Part shown: positions 5,348-13,976 of the stretch, in pieces
Layout of the letters: each line of letters starts with the position of its first letter
Numbering within the stretch: position 1 is the first letter of the stretch
IMG/VR virus record: IMGVR_UViG_3300035698_012946
Coordinates: 1-20,323 of that record
Source: a virus
DNA: 20,323 bases
Direction: 5' to 3' (one strand)
The notes under the pieces: generated by a model
Databases searched by the model: none
Told to the model about the DNA's origin: nothing
What the model saw: only the letters and a program-made list of their open reading frames with translations
Made by a program: the position numbers and the translations under genes

Positions 5348-5666
5348 AGTTCTGAATGGTCTTAATGATCTTTCACCTAGGGAAATGGAGATATTTGGTA
5401 TCTTACTTAAAATAGATGCTAATTGGCGTCCTGTGCTTCAAACTGAAACAAAAAATATATTAACAAGAGAGACGCGAAAGGCAATAATGAAAGAGACTTT
5501 TGTTAATAAAAATAATTTAAGTAAATATATATCTGTTTTAAAGGACAAAGGTCTTGTTGTTAAAAATATTTACGATGGTTATCAAATTCATGAAATGTTT
5601 GTTCCAAAATTAGAAGATGGTGTAGTGAAGATTAATTTTACAATGGGAGTAGAAGATGAGGAATAA
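5295..5666 (+). CDS. Winged-helix-like putative DNA-binding protein (123 aa)
   Basis: The segment LSPREMEIFGILL (26-38) looks like the first helix of a winged helix, and NKNNLSKYISVLKDKGLV (71-88) looks like a recognition helix leading into a wing strand pair (VKNIYDGYQI, 89-98). That is the MarR/phage regulator type of layout. The only in-frame ATG before the domain is at 5295, giving a 53-base overlap with the zinc-ribbon gene; the next Met would cut into the first helix. The basic N-terminus (QKIVKKKNLYRQ) may contact DNA. It could regulate the packaging operon 0.5 kb downstream, but that is inference. Its stop overlaps the next start (TAATG). Confidence 0.6.
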   Translation: MIFQKIVKKKNLYRQIARVLNGLNDLSPREMEIFGILLKIDANWRPVLQTETKNILTRETRKAIMKETFVNKNNLSKYISVLKDKGLVVKNIYDGYQIHEMFVPKLEDGVVKINFTMGVEDEE

Positions 5667-6061
5667 TGGTAAAATTAAAACCAGAAGATATCATATTTAA
5701 TGATTTATCGTTAAGATACAAATTAGATAAGCGGGTGATTAGAGAAATTTCTTTTCACCCCTTATTGTTTTTCAAAAGAAAAGCTGAAAGTGGAGATACG
5801 AGACCAATCAGAATAATGTATTGGGGAGCGTTTGTACCTAAACAATTTAAAAAATCAAAAATAAATGCAATGAAATATATAGCAAAAACTTTGTTAAAAA
5901 ATATTGGTGAAGCGTATGAAGCAATTCCTCAAGATTTTTATGCAATATATCCTAACATAAAAATATTTAGAAACGTAATAGAGGAAGCATTAGCTGCAAA
6001 TAATAAGCCAATGTTAGATGAATTGTATGGGTTTTATAAAGAATATTTAAAAAACAATTAG
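5666..6061 (+). CDS. Conserved small phage protein, unknown role (131 aa)
   Basis: The segment from FHPLLFFKRK (30-39) to RPIRIMYWGAFVPK (46-59) resembles a pattern I recall in small proteins of Bacteroidota phages, where an SP/HP-F segment is followed by D..-IRI-Y-G-F. The remainder is helical and ends in DELYGFYKEYLKNN. No catalytic motif is visible. It is the last gene before the promoter-like motif at 6.08 kb, close to the terminase genes, so a packaging-related or regulatory role is possible. Confidence 0.65.
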   Translation: MVKLKPEDIIFNDLSLRYKLDKRVIREISFHPLLFFKRKAESGDTRPIRIMYWGAFVPKQFKKSKINAMKYIAKTLLKNIGEAYEAIPQDFYAIYPNIKIFRNVIEEALAANNKPMLDELYGFYKEYLKNN

Positions 6062-6082
6062 TTATATAACAAAAATATCTAT

Positions 6083-6117
6083 AAACGTAACATATATATG
6101 CTATAGTACGTAGCATA
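6083..6117 (+). promoter_or_regulatory. Promoter-like motif, copy B, ahead of the packaging operon
   Basis: AAACGTAAC (6083-6091), TATATAT and a hairpin TATGCTA/TAGCATA (6097-6103 with 6111-6117, 7-base loop) lie in the 60-base gap before the gene at 6122. The same arrangement occurs at 2520-2553. The hairpin ends 4 bases before the ATG, so it could also act on translation or mark a transcript 5' end. I infer a phage promoter or operator for the late genes. Confidence 0.48.
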
Positions 6118-6121
6118 GTTT

Positions 6122-6685
6122 ATGAAACTATTCGATATAAAAGGAGAAGAGGTAGTTTTGAATGTCCAAGTTTTGGGCATTCCGCCTTTTAAAGAACTTT
6201 ACGAAAGAGATAAATCGAAAGGGAAGAAACAAGCACATAAGGAAATATCTTATGTGACTTTTTTATGCGATAATACTACTGATAATCATTATCGTGGTTA
6301 TAATGAAAATGAAAGGAATGAAATCCTTAAACGGGATTTTATAAAAGATGCTGATTATCAACCAGATGAATTAGTTTTAGAAGCAATTGAAAAGTTTAAA
6401 GACTTACAAAAGACTTCTACTTCTAGATTATATGAATCTGCTTTAGATGGGGCAAATAAATTAGCTGGTTATTTTACTAATGTTAATTTTAATGAACATG
6501 ATGAAGATGGAAAACCAATACATTCTGCTAAAGAATTAGCACAGAATTTATCTGCAGTCGGTAATATTGTCAAGTCTCTTAAGTTATTAGAACAGATTGT
6601 TCGTCAAGAACAACAGGATGCTAGTACAGCTAGAGGAGGAAATATAATTAGTGAATTTGAAGTATCAGACGAAGCATGGATATAA
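6122..6685 (+). CDS. Conserved Bacteroidota-phage protein upstream of terminase; small-terminase candidate
   Basis: A 187-residue mainly helical protein. The order IPPFKELYERDKSKGKK (20-36), EISYVTFLCD (41-50), PDELVLEAIEKFKDLQ (81-96), SRLYESALDGANKL (101-114), a DGKPI segment (129-133), a long helix (138-164) and RGGNIISEFE (171-180) matches a protein type I recall beside terminase genes in gut and marine Bacteroidota phages. Its function is not established to my knowledge. First place in the packaging operon, two genes before the large subunit, makes it a candidate small terminase subunit, though no DNA-binding motif is clear. It overlaps the following small ORF by 10 bases. Confidence 0.72.
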   Translation: MKLFDIKGEEVVLNVQVLGIPPFKELYERDKSKGKKQAHKEISYVTFLCDNTTDNHYRGYNENERNEILKRDFIKDADYQPDELVLEAIEKFKDLQKTSTSRLYESALDGANKLAGYFTNVNFNEHDEDGKPIHSAKELAQNLSAVGNIVKSLKLLEQIVRQEQQDASTARGGNIISEFEVSDEAWI

Positions 6686-6852
6686 AAATATTAAAAGAAG
6701 ACACACCAGAAGGAGAAACTCATTATGGTTTTCAAATAAGGAAACATGGTTTTAGAGGTTCCCCACCAGTAATATCAAATTGGTTTATTTCGGTAGAAGG
6801 TTTAGAGAAACAATTAAATCATCATATAAAACAATATCTTGGAGCCAGTTAA
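6676..6852 (+). CDS. Small hypothetical protein bridging to terminase (58 aa)
   Basis: A 58-codon ORF starting in the last codons of the previous gene and ending 14 bases inside the terminase gene. The product begins MDIKILKEDTPEGETHYGFQ and contains IRKHGFRGSPP, NWFISVEGLEKQLN and a C-terminal helix. The sequence looks protein-like (balanced composition, a strand pair then a helix). It fills a gap of about 150 bases that would otherwise be empty. Because the terminase starts with TTG inside it, the two may be translationally coupled. No family is recognised. Confidence 0.6.
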   Translation: MDIKILKEDTPEGETHYGFQIRKHGFRGSPPVISNWFISVEGLEKQLNHHIKQYLGAS

Positions 6853-8869
6853 ATTAAAAATAAAACATGAAACTAATTCTAATAAGTTTAGACAGGCTGC
6901 CATAACTTATCAAGAAACAGATAAATATGTTGCTGCTCCAGAAGGGACGACAGAATGGAGAAATTATTGGATTGAAGAAGCTAGGCGTTGTGTAAATGGA
7001 TTTATTGCAAAAGATGGGGATGAGATATCTGGTTATTTCTATTTTTACTTAAATTATTGTCCTATTAATAGAGTTGTACGGACTGAAAAAAAAGATCCAA
7101 AAACTGGGAAATTAATAGTTAGTATTAAAAAGGATATAGATTTTCCAGATTTCTATGATTATGACAGATCTTATTTTGATATGATCGCTGAAGCTAGATC
7201 AGTTGGTCGACATTTAGCAGTAATAAAAAAACGTAGGGCAGGGTATTCGTTCAAAAATGGATCAATGCTTTGTCGTAATTTTTATCTTATACCAGGTTCC
7301 AAATCTTATGCAATTGCATCGGAGGCGGAATTTTTGCTTAAAGACGGTATGCTAACTAAGGCATGGGATTATATGAACTTTTTAGATGAGAATACTGCTT
7401 GGACCAAGAAACGTCAGAAGGTAGATACTAAGATGCATAAGCGCGCATCTTTCATTGTTGATATACATGGTACTAAATCGGAGATGGGATTTAAGTCTGA
7501 AATCATAGGAGTGACGCTTAAGAACGATCCACACAAAATTAGAGGTAAAGCTGGGATGCTTTATATGTTTGAAGAAGGTGGTCAGTTTCCAAATTTATTG
7601 GAATCGTGGCAGATCACATTACCATCTGTTCGACAAGATGTCGAAGTATTTGGGCAGATGATTGTATTTGGGACTGGTGGTTCTAAGGACACAAACTTTG
7701 AAGGTTTGAAATCATTGTTTTATGAACCAGATGCATATGAATGTTTACCTATACAAAATGATTGGGATGAAGGTAAGATAGGAACGAAGTGTGGTTTCTT
7801 TGTTCCAGAATATATGAATATGTCTGGTCCTAGGGAAGACCCATATATTTATATGGATAAAGATGGGAATAGTAAAATTAAATCTGCTTTAGTAAGAATT
7901 GAGAAGGAAAGGGAAAGAGTTATATATGGGGCTAGTGATAGAAATGCAATTGATAGATATATAGCAGAACACCCAATAACGCCAGAGGAAGCTTGTTTGA
8001 GTGTAAGTGGTAATATATTCCCTAAGAAAGATCTGATTCGACATTTAGCAACTATAAGAAATAGTGAAACTATAGAGAATTATAAGCAAGTTGGAGAATT
8101 GTTTTTCGATGAAAATGGTAATCCTATTTGGAATATTAGTACAAAAAATAAAGATATAATATCGTACAGATTATCTGAAGGAGTTTCTCGTGAAGGTGCT
8201 ATTGTGGTATGGGAACATCCTATAAATGATCCTCCGTATGGTTTATATGTTGCTGGGATAGACCCATATGATTTCGATAAATCAACTACTAATTCTCTCG
8301 GTTCTTGTATTATTTACAAACGTTTTCAAGACTTTGAATCTTATTACGATTTGCCTGTAGCAGAATATACAGGTAGACCAGATACTGCAGAAGAATATTA
8401 TGAGAATGTTAGAAAATTATTAATATATTATAAAGCAAACGCTTTATATGAAAATGAAAAGAAAGGTTTATTTACTTATTTTAGTCACAAACATTGCGAA
8501 TACCTATTGGCAGATCAACCTAATATAATTAAAGATATTATAAAAGATAGTAAGGTTGAAAGGGGGAAAGGAATACATATGAATAAGTCTATTAAAGATT
8601 GGGGAGAAGGACTTATTAAAGAATGGTTAAATGAAGAGTTTGCTCCTGGTAAAAAGAACTTAACAAAAATATTATCTATACCATTACTTGAAGAATTGAT
8701 ATCATACAACGATGAAGGTAACTTTGACAGATGTATGGCTTTTATGATGGTAATGATATATCGTGAACAATTACATCATGTTCATGTTAAGAAAAAAGAA
8801 AAGGATGTAGATAAAAGTAAAGTAATATTCTCTGAAGGAATATTTAAAAATATAACTAAATACGCATAA
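6839..8869 (+). CDS. terL: Terminase large subunit (packaging ATPase and nuclease)
   Basis: The 676-residue protein has both terminase domains. ATPase: a Walker-A-like KKRRAGYSFKNG (130-141), a Walker-B-like MLYMFEEGG (240-248) with the acidic pair at 245-246, and a coupling motif FGTGG (277-281). RNase-H-type nuclease: AGIDPYD with Asp475, LYENE with Glu538/Glu540, and GNFD with Asp630. It cuts concatemeric DNA and drives it through the portal. The start is unusual: an in-frame stop is at 6827-6829 and no ATG occurs before residue about 115, so TTG at 6839 is the only normal start codon available ahead of the conserved region. The portal gene follows after 2 bases. The length exceeds T4 gp17 (610) slightly. 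This is a secure call. Confidence 0.93.
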   Translation: MEPVKLKIKHETNSNKFRQAAITYQETDKYVAAPEGTTEWRNYWIEEARRCVNGFIAKDGDEISGYFYFYLNYCPINRVVRTEKKDPKTGKLIVSIKKDIDFPDFYDYDRSYFDMIAEARSVGRHLAVIKKRRAGYSFKNGSMLCRNFYLIPGSKSYAIASEAEFLLKDGMLTKAWDYMNFLDENTAWTKKRQKVDTKMHKRASFIVDIHGTKSEMGFKSEIIGVTLKNDPHKIRGKAGMLYMFEEGGQFPNLLESWQITLPSVRQDVEVFGQMIVFGTGGSKDTNFEGLKSLFYEPDAYECLPIQNDWDEGKIGTKCGFFVPEYMNMSGPREDPYIYMDKDGNSKIKSALVRIEKERERVIYGASDRNAIDRYIAEHPITPEEACLSVSGNIFPKKDLIRHLATIRNSETIENYKQVGELFFDENGNPIWNISTKNKDIISYRLSEGVSREGAIVVWEHPINDPPYGLYVAGIDPYDFDKSTTNSLGSCIIYKRFQDFESYYDLPVAEYTGRPDTAEEYYENVRKLLIYYKANALYENEKKGLFTYFSHKHCEYLLADQPNIIKDIIKDSKVERGKGIHMNKSIKDWGEGLIKEWLNEEFAPGKKNLTKILSIPLLEELISYNDEGNFDRCMAFMMVMIYREQLHHVHVKKKEKDVDKSKVIFSEGIFKNITKYA

Positions 8870-8871
8870 CT

Positions 8872-11238
8872 ATGGCAAAAACAGATAGTTCACCTATCTT
8901 TCCACCTCAAAAACTTCCTAAGTCTAAAAAAACTTTGGATTGGAAAGAGAATTGTGTGGATGGTATAATTGCTCGAGAAGGTAGTAGTTCTTTTATTAAG
9001 GGTAGAAGTCGTAAGGATAGAATGCTTATTAATTATGAACTATACAACGGCAATTTTAATGAAGAAGATCTTAAACATGTAACTAATCCATTTAAGGTGG
9101 ATGATGGTTTTCCAGCCACTCCTCAAGACATGAATGTTATTAGACCTAAGATTGATCTTTTACTTGGTGAGGAAAGTAAGAGACCGTTTAATATTATTGT
9201 TATTCAAACTAATGAGGATGTTGTATCGGATATAATGAATAAGAAAGGTAAGTTACTTAAGGAATATGTAATGAACCAACTTAATTCTCAATTAACTGGT
9301 CAACCTAATTCCGAAGAAGAACAGTTAAATCCTGAACAGATAGACAAGTATTTTAGGCAAGACTTTAAGACAATAGGAGAGAGATCTGCTGTAGATATAC
9401 TTAAGTATTATAAGGAAAAACTTAATTTACCTAATGAATTTCTTAAGGGATTTAAAGATGGATTATGTGCCGGTGAAGAACTATATTATAATGGTATAAT
9501 TAATGGCGAACCTATTTTGGAACGAATGAATCCTAAGAATTGTGATTATGATAATAACGTAGATATTGAATTTATTGAAGATGGAGATTGGTTTTTGTAT
9601 TCTACAAAGATGACTCCTGCTACAATATATGACAGATTTTATGATATTATGACAGAAAAGCAATTGGATGATGTATTAGAATTAATTGAAAATTCTGCAA
9701 GTAGTCGTACTAACATGGGCTCTAAAGTAAATACTAAGAGTATCATGTATAAAGATAAGGTGTCAGATCGTTTCTTATCTGGTGATGATGGTGGTTTAAA
9801 TGCTGTTAATGTTTGGCATGCTGTTTGGCGTTCATTTAAGAAGGTTGGTTTTGTTACATTTTATGATCAAGAAAGCGGTGAAGAAACTGTAACTATGGTC
9901 GAAGAAGGTTACAGGAAAGGACCAGACGAAGAATTAGAATGGGATTGGATTGTTGAAATATGGGAAGGATATAGGATTGGAGATGATATTTATGTTGGTA
10001 TGCAGCCAGTTGAATATCAATATGCTTCTATAGACAACCCAAATGCTAAGAAATTACCTTATAGTGGTGTTACTTACAGTGATACAAATTCTCGTGGTAA
10101 ATCTTTAGTTGGTGTAATGAAGCCTTTACAATACATGTATATAATAATATGGTATAGGTTAGAATTGGCTTTAGCTAGGGATAAAGGTAAAGTTATCAAT
10201 ATGGATATTACTCAGATACCTAAATCTATGGGTATAGATGTGGATCGATGGATGCATATGCTTAGTTCTATAGGTGTTAACTTTATTAACCCTTATGAAG
10301 AAGGTTGGGATATACCAGGTCGTGAAGGTGGTAAACCAGCAGCTATGAATCAGATGGGTGCTATAGATTTATCTATGTCTAATACTATTGCTGGATATAT
10401 CGAATTGATGGCGAAGATAGAAGATATGATTGGGGAGATTAGTGGTGTAAGTAAACAACGTCAAGGTTCTATTGAACAACGTGAGTTGGTTGGTAATGTT
10501 CAAAGATCTGTTGTTCAATCATCTCATATAACAGAACCTTTGTTTTGGAATCATGGTTTAGCAAAAAAGAATGCAATTACTATATTCTTAAATACTGCTA
10601 AGTATGCTATAGAAACATACGATAAACAATATATTCATTACTTTAATGAAGATTTATCTAGGAATTTCTTTGAGATCAATGATGAATTTCTATTTTCAGA
10701 CTTTGATGTATTTGTAACAGATAGTTCGAAAGAACATAGGAATCTTGAGGAACTTCGTTCACTTATTCAACCTGCAATGCAGAATGGTGCTTCGTTGTTA
10801 GATGCTGCACAATTACTTACAACGGATAGTATATCTGATATTAAAGTCAAATTGGAAGAAATTGAGACTAACAGGTTACAACGAGAAGAAGAAATGGCTA
10901 GGATTCAACAAGAGACTGCACAGCAGCAAATGCAAATGCAAACTCAGATTGAACAAGAGAAATTGAGAATAGAAGAAGAAGATTCTATACGTGATTCTCA
11001 GACTGCAATTGAGGTGGCTTTGATAGGAGCCGAATCAAAACAATCTGATGAATATTTAAATGACGAAGATATAGCAAAACTTGAACTTGAAAGAGAAAAA
11101 TTAAATACAACTAAACGAAAACAAACAGATGATACTGATATTAAAAAAAGACAGTTGCAAGAAAGTATACGATCTAATAAAGTAAATGAAGAAATAAAAC
11201 GCAAGGCTGCAAATAAAAAGCCTGCAACAAATAAATAA
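8872..11238 (+). CDS. Portal protein
   Basis: A 788-residue protein directly after the terminase, the usual place for the portal. RPKIDLLLGEESKRPF (91-106) and GEELYYNGIINGEPILERMN (201-220) followed by PKNCDYD match the pattern I associate with large portals of crAss-like and related phages. The C-terminal 140 residues form a long Gln/Glu-rich coiled-coil helix (from LEEIETNRLQ to near the end), ending in a basic tail, comparable to the long barrel helices of big portals. Twelve copies would form the channel vertex where TerL docks. It is 2 bases after terL and 2 bases before the acidic scaffold-like gene. A head-maturation fusion was considered, but no protease signature is seen. Confidence 0.85.
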   Translation: MAKTDSSPIFPPQKLPKSKKTLDWKENCVDGIIAREGSSSFIKGRSRKDRMLINYELYNGNFNEEDLKHVTNPFKVDDGFPATPQDMNVIRPKIDLLLGEESKRPFNIIVIQTNEDVVSDIMNKKGKLLKEYVMNQLNSQLTGQPNSEEEQLNPEQIDKYFRQDFKTIGERSAVDILKYYKEKLNLPNEFLKGFKDGLCAGEELYYNGIINGEPILERMNPKNCDYDNNVDIEFIEDGDWFLYSTKMTPATIYDRFYDIMTEKQLDDVLELIENSASSRTNMGSKVNTKSIMYKDKVSDRFLSGDDGGLNAVNVWHAVWRSFKKVGFVTFYDQESGEETVTMVEEGYRKGPDEELEWDWIVEIWEGYRIGDDIYVGMQPVEYQYASIDNPNAKKLPYSGVTYSDTNSRGKSLVGVMKPLQYMYIIIWYRLELALARDKGKVINMDITQIPKSMGIDVDRWMHMLSSIGVNFINPYEEGWDIPGREGGKPAAMNQMGAIDLSMSNTIAGYIELMAKIEDMIGEISGVSKQRQGSIEQRELVGNVQRSVVQSSHITEPLFWNHGLAKKNAITIFLNTAKYAIETYDKQYIHYFNEDLSRNFFEINDEFLFSDFDVFVTDSSKEHRNLEELRSLIQPAMQNGASLLDAAQLLTTDSISDIKVKLEEIETNRLQREEEMARIQQETAQQQMQMQTQIEQEKLRIEEEDSIRDSQTAIEVALIGAESKQSDEYLNDEDIAKLELEREKLNTTKRKQTDDTDIKKRQLQESIRSNKVNEEIKRKAANKKPATNK

Positions 11239-11240
11239 TT

Positions 11241-12422
11241 ATGGTTAAAACAAACGATGATGTTTTTGATGGATTTACATTGGGAGATTTATCCGGTGGC
11301 CTAATTCCAGGTGCCGTGGACCCAAGTTTACCAAAAAACATGATAGATGAAATACCGGTTGTAGATCCAGATGATATACCAGCAGATGATGATGCTGATG
11401 ATAAAGATATCGATGACGATCATACAAACGATGATTCCAAAGACGATTCGGATGATAGTGATGATAGTAAAGATGATAAGGATGATAAGGATGATAAAGA
11501 TGATAAATCTAAAGATGATAAGGATGATAATAAAGACGATGATACATCCGATGATGATTCAGATGACTTAGGTGAATATGAATCTGATATATCAAATTTC
11601 TTTGTTGGAAAATTAGCTGATGAACTTGGTTGGTCTTTGGGTGAGAATGATAAATTTGAGAGTGTATCTGATGTAATAGATTATATGCAAGAGTTAGTAG
11701 AGGATGCATCAAAACCACAATTTGCAAATGACGAAGTTGAAAAATTTAATGAATTTGTAAAAGATGGTGGAAGTTTAAGGAAATTTTATGAAGGTGTTGT
11801 TCATGGAACTCTCGATCTCAATGATTTTGATTTAGAGATTGACGAAAATAAAAGAGCTATTGTTCGAGAAGATTTGAGAAATCAAGGTTATTCTGATAAA
11901 CAAATTATTAGAAAGATAGAAAGATATGAAACAGCTGGTACTTTAGAGGAAGAAGCTGAAGATTCACAAATTAATGTTGAAACGTTTAGAGATAAACAAT
12001 CGCAAAAGCTATTAAAGGATCAACAAAAATTCGCAAATGAGTCTGAAAAACAACAACAAAAGTTCTTAGGCGACGTAAAATCTTATGTAAAAACGCTGAA
12101 AGACATTCGTGGAGTTAAACTTTCCGAAGTAGAAAAGAAACAATTGTTAGATGATATTTTCAGAGTAGATCAAGATGGACAAACAAAATATCAGAAAGTA
12201 TATTCTGAAAATCTTATTAAAAATCTAATTGAATCTGCTTACTTTACTACAAAAGGGAATGCTATTACAGATAAAATAAAAAGAAATGAGCAAACGAATG
12301 CAACTAAAGATCTAAAACGGAAACTCAGATCGTCAAAAAATAAAAGAACCACATCGCGGGGCAATAATCAAGACTCGAGTGTTTCTGCTAATTTAGGGCT
12401 TTTAAGTAAGCAATTATTGTAA
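11241..12422 (+). CDS. Putative capsid scaffolding protein with Asp-rich domain (393 aa)
   Basis: It lies between the portal and major capsid genes, where scaffolding proteins are normally encoded. It is extremely charged. Residues 41-110 are a low-complexity run of Asp with Lys and Ser (units such as DDKDDKDDK). Residues 115-220 look folded and acidic, and the rest is a long charged helix (EKQQQKFLGDVKSYVKTLK) with a basic C-terminus (KRKLRSSKNKRTTSRG), which could bind the capsid shell. Scaffold identity is inferred from position and composition; no family signature or protease site is visible. The Asp run is encoded by a DNA repeat. Confidence 0.68.
   Translation: MVKTNDDVFDGFTLGDLSGGLIPGAVDPSLPKNMIDEIPVVDPDDIPADDDADDKDIDDDHTNDDSKDDSDDSDDSKDDKDDKDDKDDKSKDDKDDNKDDDTSDDDSDDLGEYESDISNFFVGKLADELGWSLGENDKFESVSDVIDYMQELVEDASKPQFANDEVEKFNEFVKDGGSLRKFYEGVVHGTLDLNDFDLEIDENKRAIVREDLRNQGYSDKQIIRKIERYETAGTLEEEAEDSQINVETFRDKQSQKLLKDQQKFANESEKQQQKFLGDVKSYVKTLKDIRGVKLSEVEKKQLLDDIFRVDQDGQTKYQKVYSENLIKNLIESAYFTTKGNAITDKIKRNEQTNATKDLKRKLRSSKNKRTTSRGNNQDSSVSANLGLLSKQLL
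11469..11552 (+). repeat. Degenerate period-9 repeat (GATGATAAG type)
   Basis: Imperfect tandem units of GATGATAAG or GATGATAAA encode Asp-Asp-Lys in frame. Array edges are fuzzy, and flanking sequence keeps a GAT-rich character from about 11,370 to 11,570. It lies inside the scaffold-like gene, so units can be gained or lost without a frameshift. Confidence 0.65.
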
Positions 12423-12446
12423 ATATAAATTACACTTTTTTAAATT

Positions 12447-13928
12447 ATGGAAAACAATGTTTTAAACACATTGCAGCTCTATAGAACTAAGTATTTTTCC
12501 GGACTTGTAGACGAACACATGTTGTCCAATGCTTTAGTAACTGAGCCACATAAGATTTCACCTGTGATTTCCTACATTTTTGGTAGGTTTGACCAAGGAA
12601 ATATTATTGACTTTATTACTAATGGTTCTGGACGGACTCAGACCATTGAAGCGCGTGAGTATGATTGGGAAGTTATGATTGAACATGACAAAGCAATTAC
12701 TATTCGTGCAGCTGAATGGAAAGGTTCTGCTGTAAATACAGATTCAACTTCTGACGATACTCCTGGTATCAACTTATCTCCATTCAAAATTTGGTTGGAA
12801 GAGAAGTGGTTTGGCCCTGGTGCCATTCTTGCTTTTGATAATAAGGATTATCAGGTACGCGTAGTTGGAGCACCTTACCAAGATGGGGATGAATTTGTCT
12901 ATACTGTCGTAATGGCAGATGGTCAAGAAGCTTCTTATGTTGATCCTCAACAAATGGCTCAAGGAAAACAAGTTAGTCGTAACGGTTCTGCATATGAAGA
13001 ATACAGTGATGAAGCTGATATCGTTAATTATCAAACTCCATTCAAACTGAGAAATCAGTTGACTACTATGAGAATGCAGTATGATATTACCGGTGATGCA
13101 CATTCATCTGTTATGATCATTTCTTTTAAAGATCCAAGTTCTGGTAAACAAACCAATTATTGGTCTGTATATCAAGAATGGGTTGCTATGAGACAATGGT
13201 ATGAGAGAATGGATCGTCAAACTATGTATTCTGAATCAAATGTTAGAACTGATGGTTCTGTACATGTTTATGGTTCAAACGGAAGACCTGTATATATTGG
13301 TGCTGGTTTGTTACAACAAATCGCTCCTGCAAACAGGACTCCTTATACAACTATGACTTTAGACATTCTTGATACTTTTATGTCTGATTTGTCTTATAAT
13401 ATACTCGGTTTTGGTGAGAGGAAGTTCCTTGCACTGACTGGTGAAATGGGTATGAAGGAACTCGATAGAGTTCTTAGAGCTAAAGCTACGGCTTACAGCT
13501 TGATCGATACTCACTTTGTTAGCGGCAGTGGCCAAGATTTAGCATTATCTGGACAATTTACGACTTATAAAGGTCTTAATGGTGTAGAGCTAACAATTAA
13601 ACACTTTCCGATTTATGACAATCCTACTTATAATAGGACTCCTCATCCACTTACAGGTAAGCCTCTCGAGTCTTATCGTATGACGTTTATCGATTTCGGT
13701 ATGCGCGATGGCGAATCTAATGTTGTAAAGGTTGTTAGAAAAGATCGTGAACTTTCTATGTGGTATACTGGTGGGTCTATTGCTCCCGGAGCAGGACATG
13801 CTAAGTCAGCTACCACTATGCGGTCGAATTCAAGAGATGGTTACCAAGTACACTTTTTAAGTGAACAAGGAATTATGCTTAAAGATCCGACTACTTCAGG
13901 CGAATTATACTGTGACGCTTCAGAATAA
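12447..13928 (+). CDS. Major capsid protein (HK97 fold)
   Basis: A 493-residue protein after the scaffold-like gene. The N-terminal region (residues 1-40, QLYRTKYFSGLVDEHMLSNA), central segments (NYWSVYQEWVAMRQWYERMD, DILDTFMSDLSYNI) and the C-terminal GYQVHFLSEQGIMLKDP fit the major capsid proteins I recall from crAss-like and related Bacteroidota phages. Length near 490 is normal for that group. No propeptide or fused protease is evident. The codons look slightly more GC-rich than those of the small genes, as is common for a highly expressed protein. Start context TTTTAAATTATG has no Shine-Dalgarno. Several hundred copies would form the shell. Confidence 0.82.
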   Translation: MENNVLNTLQLYRTKYFSGLVDEHMLSNALVTEPHKISPVISYIFGRFDQGNIIDFITNGSGRTQTIEAREYDWEVMIEHDKAITIRAAEWKGSAVNTDSTSDDTPGINLSPFKIWLEEKWFGPGAILAFDNKDYQVRVVGAPYQDGDEFVYTVVMADGQEASYVDPQQMAQGKQVSRNGSAYEEYSDEADIVNYQTPFKLRNQLTTMRMQYDITGDAHSSVMIISFKDPSSGKQTNYWSVYQEWVAMRQWYERMDRQTMYSESNVRTDGSVHVYGSNGRPVYIGAGLLQQIAPANRTPYTTMTLDILDTFMSDLSYNILGFGERKFLALTGEMGMKELDRVLRAKATAYSLIDTHFVSGSGQDLALSGQFTTYKGLNGVELTIKHFPIYDNPTYNRTPHPLTGKPLESYRMTFIDFGMRDGESNVVKVVRKDRELSMWYTGGSIAPGAGHAKSATTMRSNSRDGYQVHFLSEQGIMLKDPTTSGELYCDASE

Positions 13929-13976
13929 ATCACAGTAAATTAATATAAAACGAGTAAAAAATAAATCTATTACACT

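Noticed and set aside
11371-11571. A 66-codon ORF overlapping the Asp-rich region in another frame
   Set aside because: It is a Met/Ile-rich by-product of the GATGATAAG-type repeat read out of frame.
12774-13103. A 109-codon open frame on the minus strand opposite the capsid gene
   Set aside because: It is fully antisense to a clear major capsid gene, has unusual composition and no start signals; it is a shadow frame, as are the other minus-strand frames.
13945-13976. A possible third copy of the promoter-like motif (AAAACGAGTAA then ATAAAT)
   Set aside because: It lacks the exact AAACGTAAC box and the following hairpin; similarity in AT-rich DNA could be chance.
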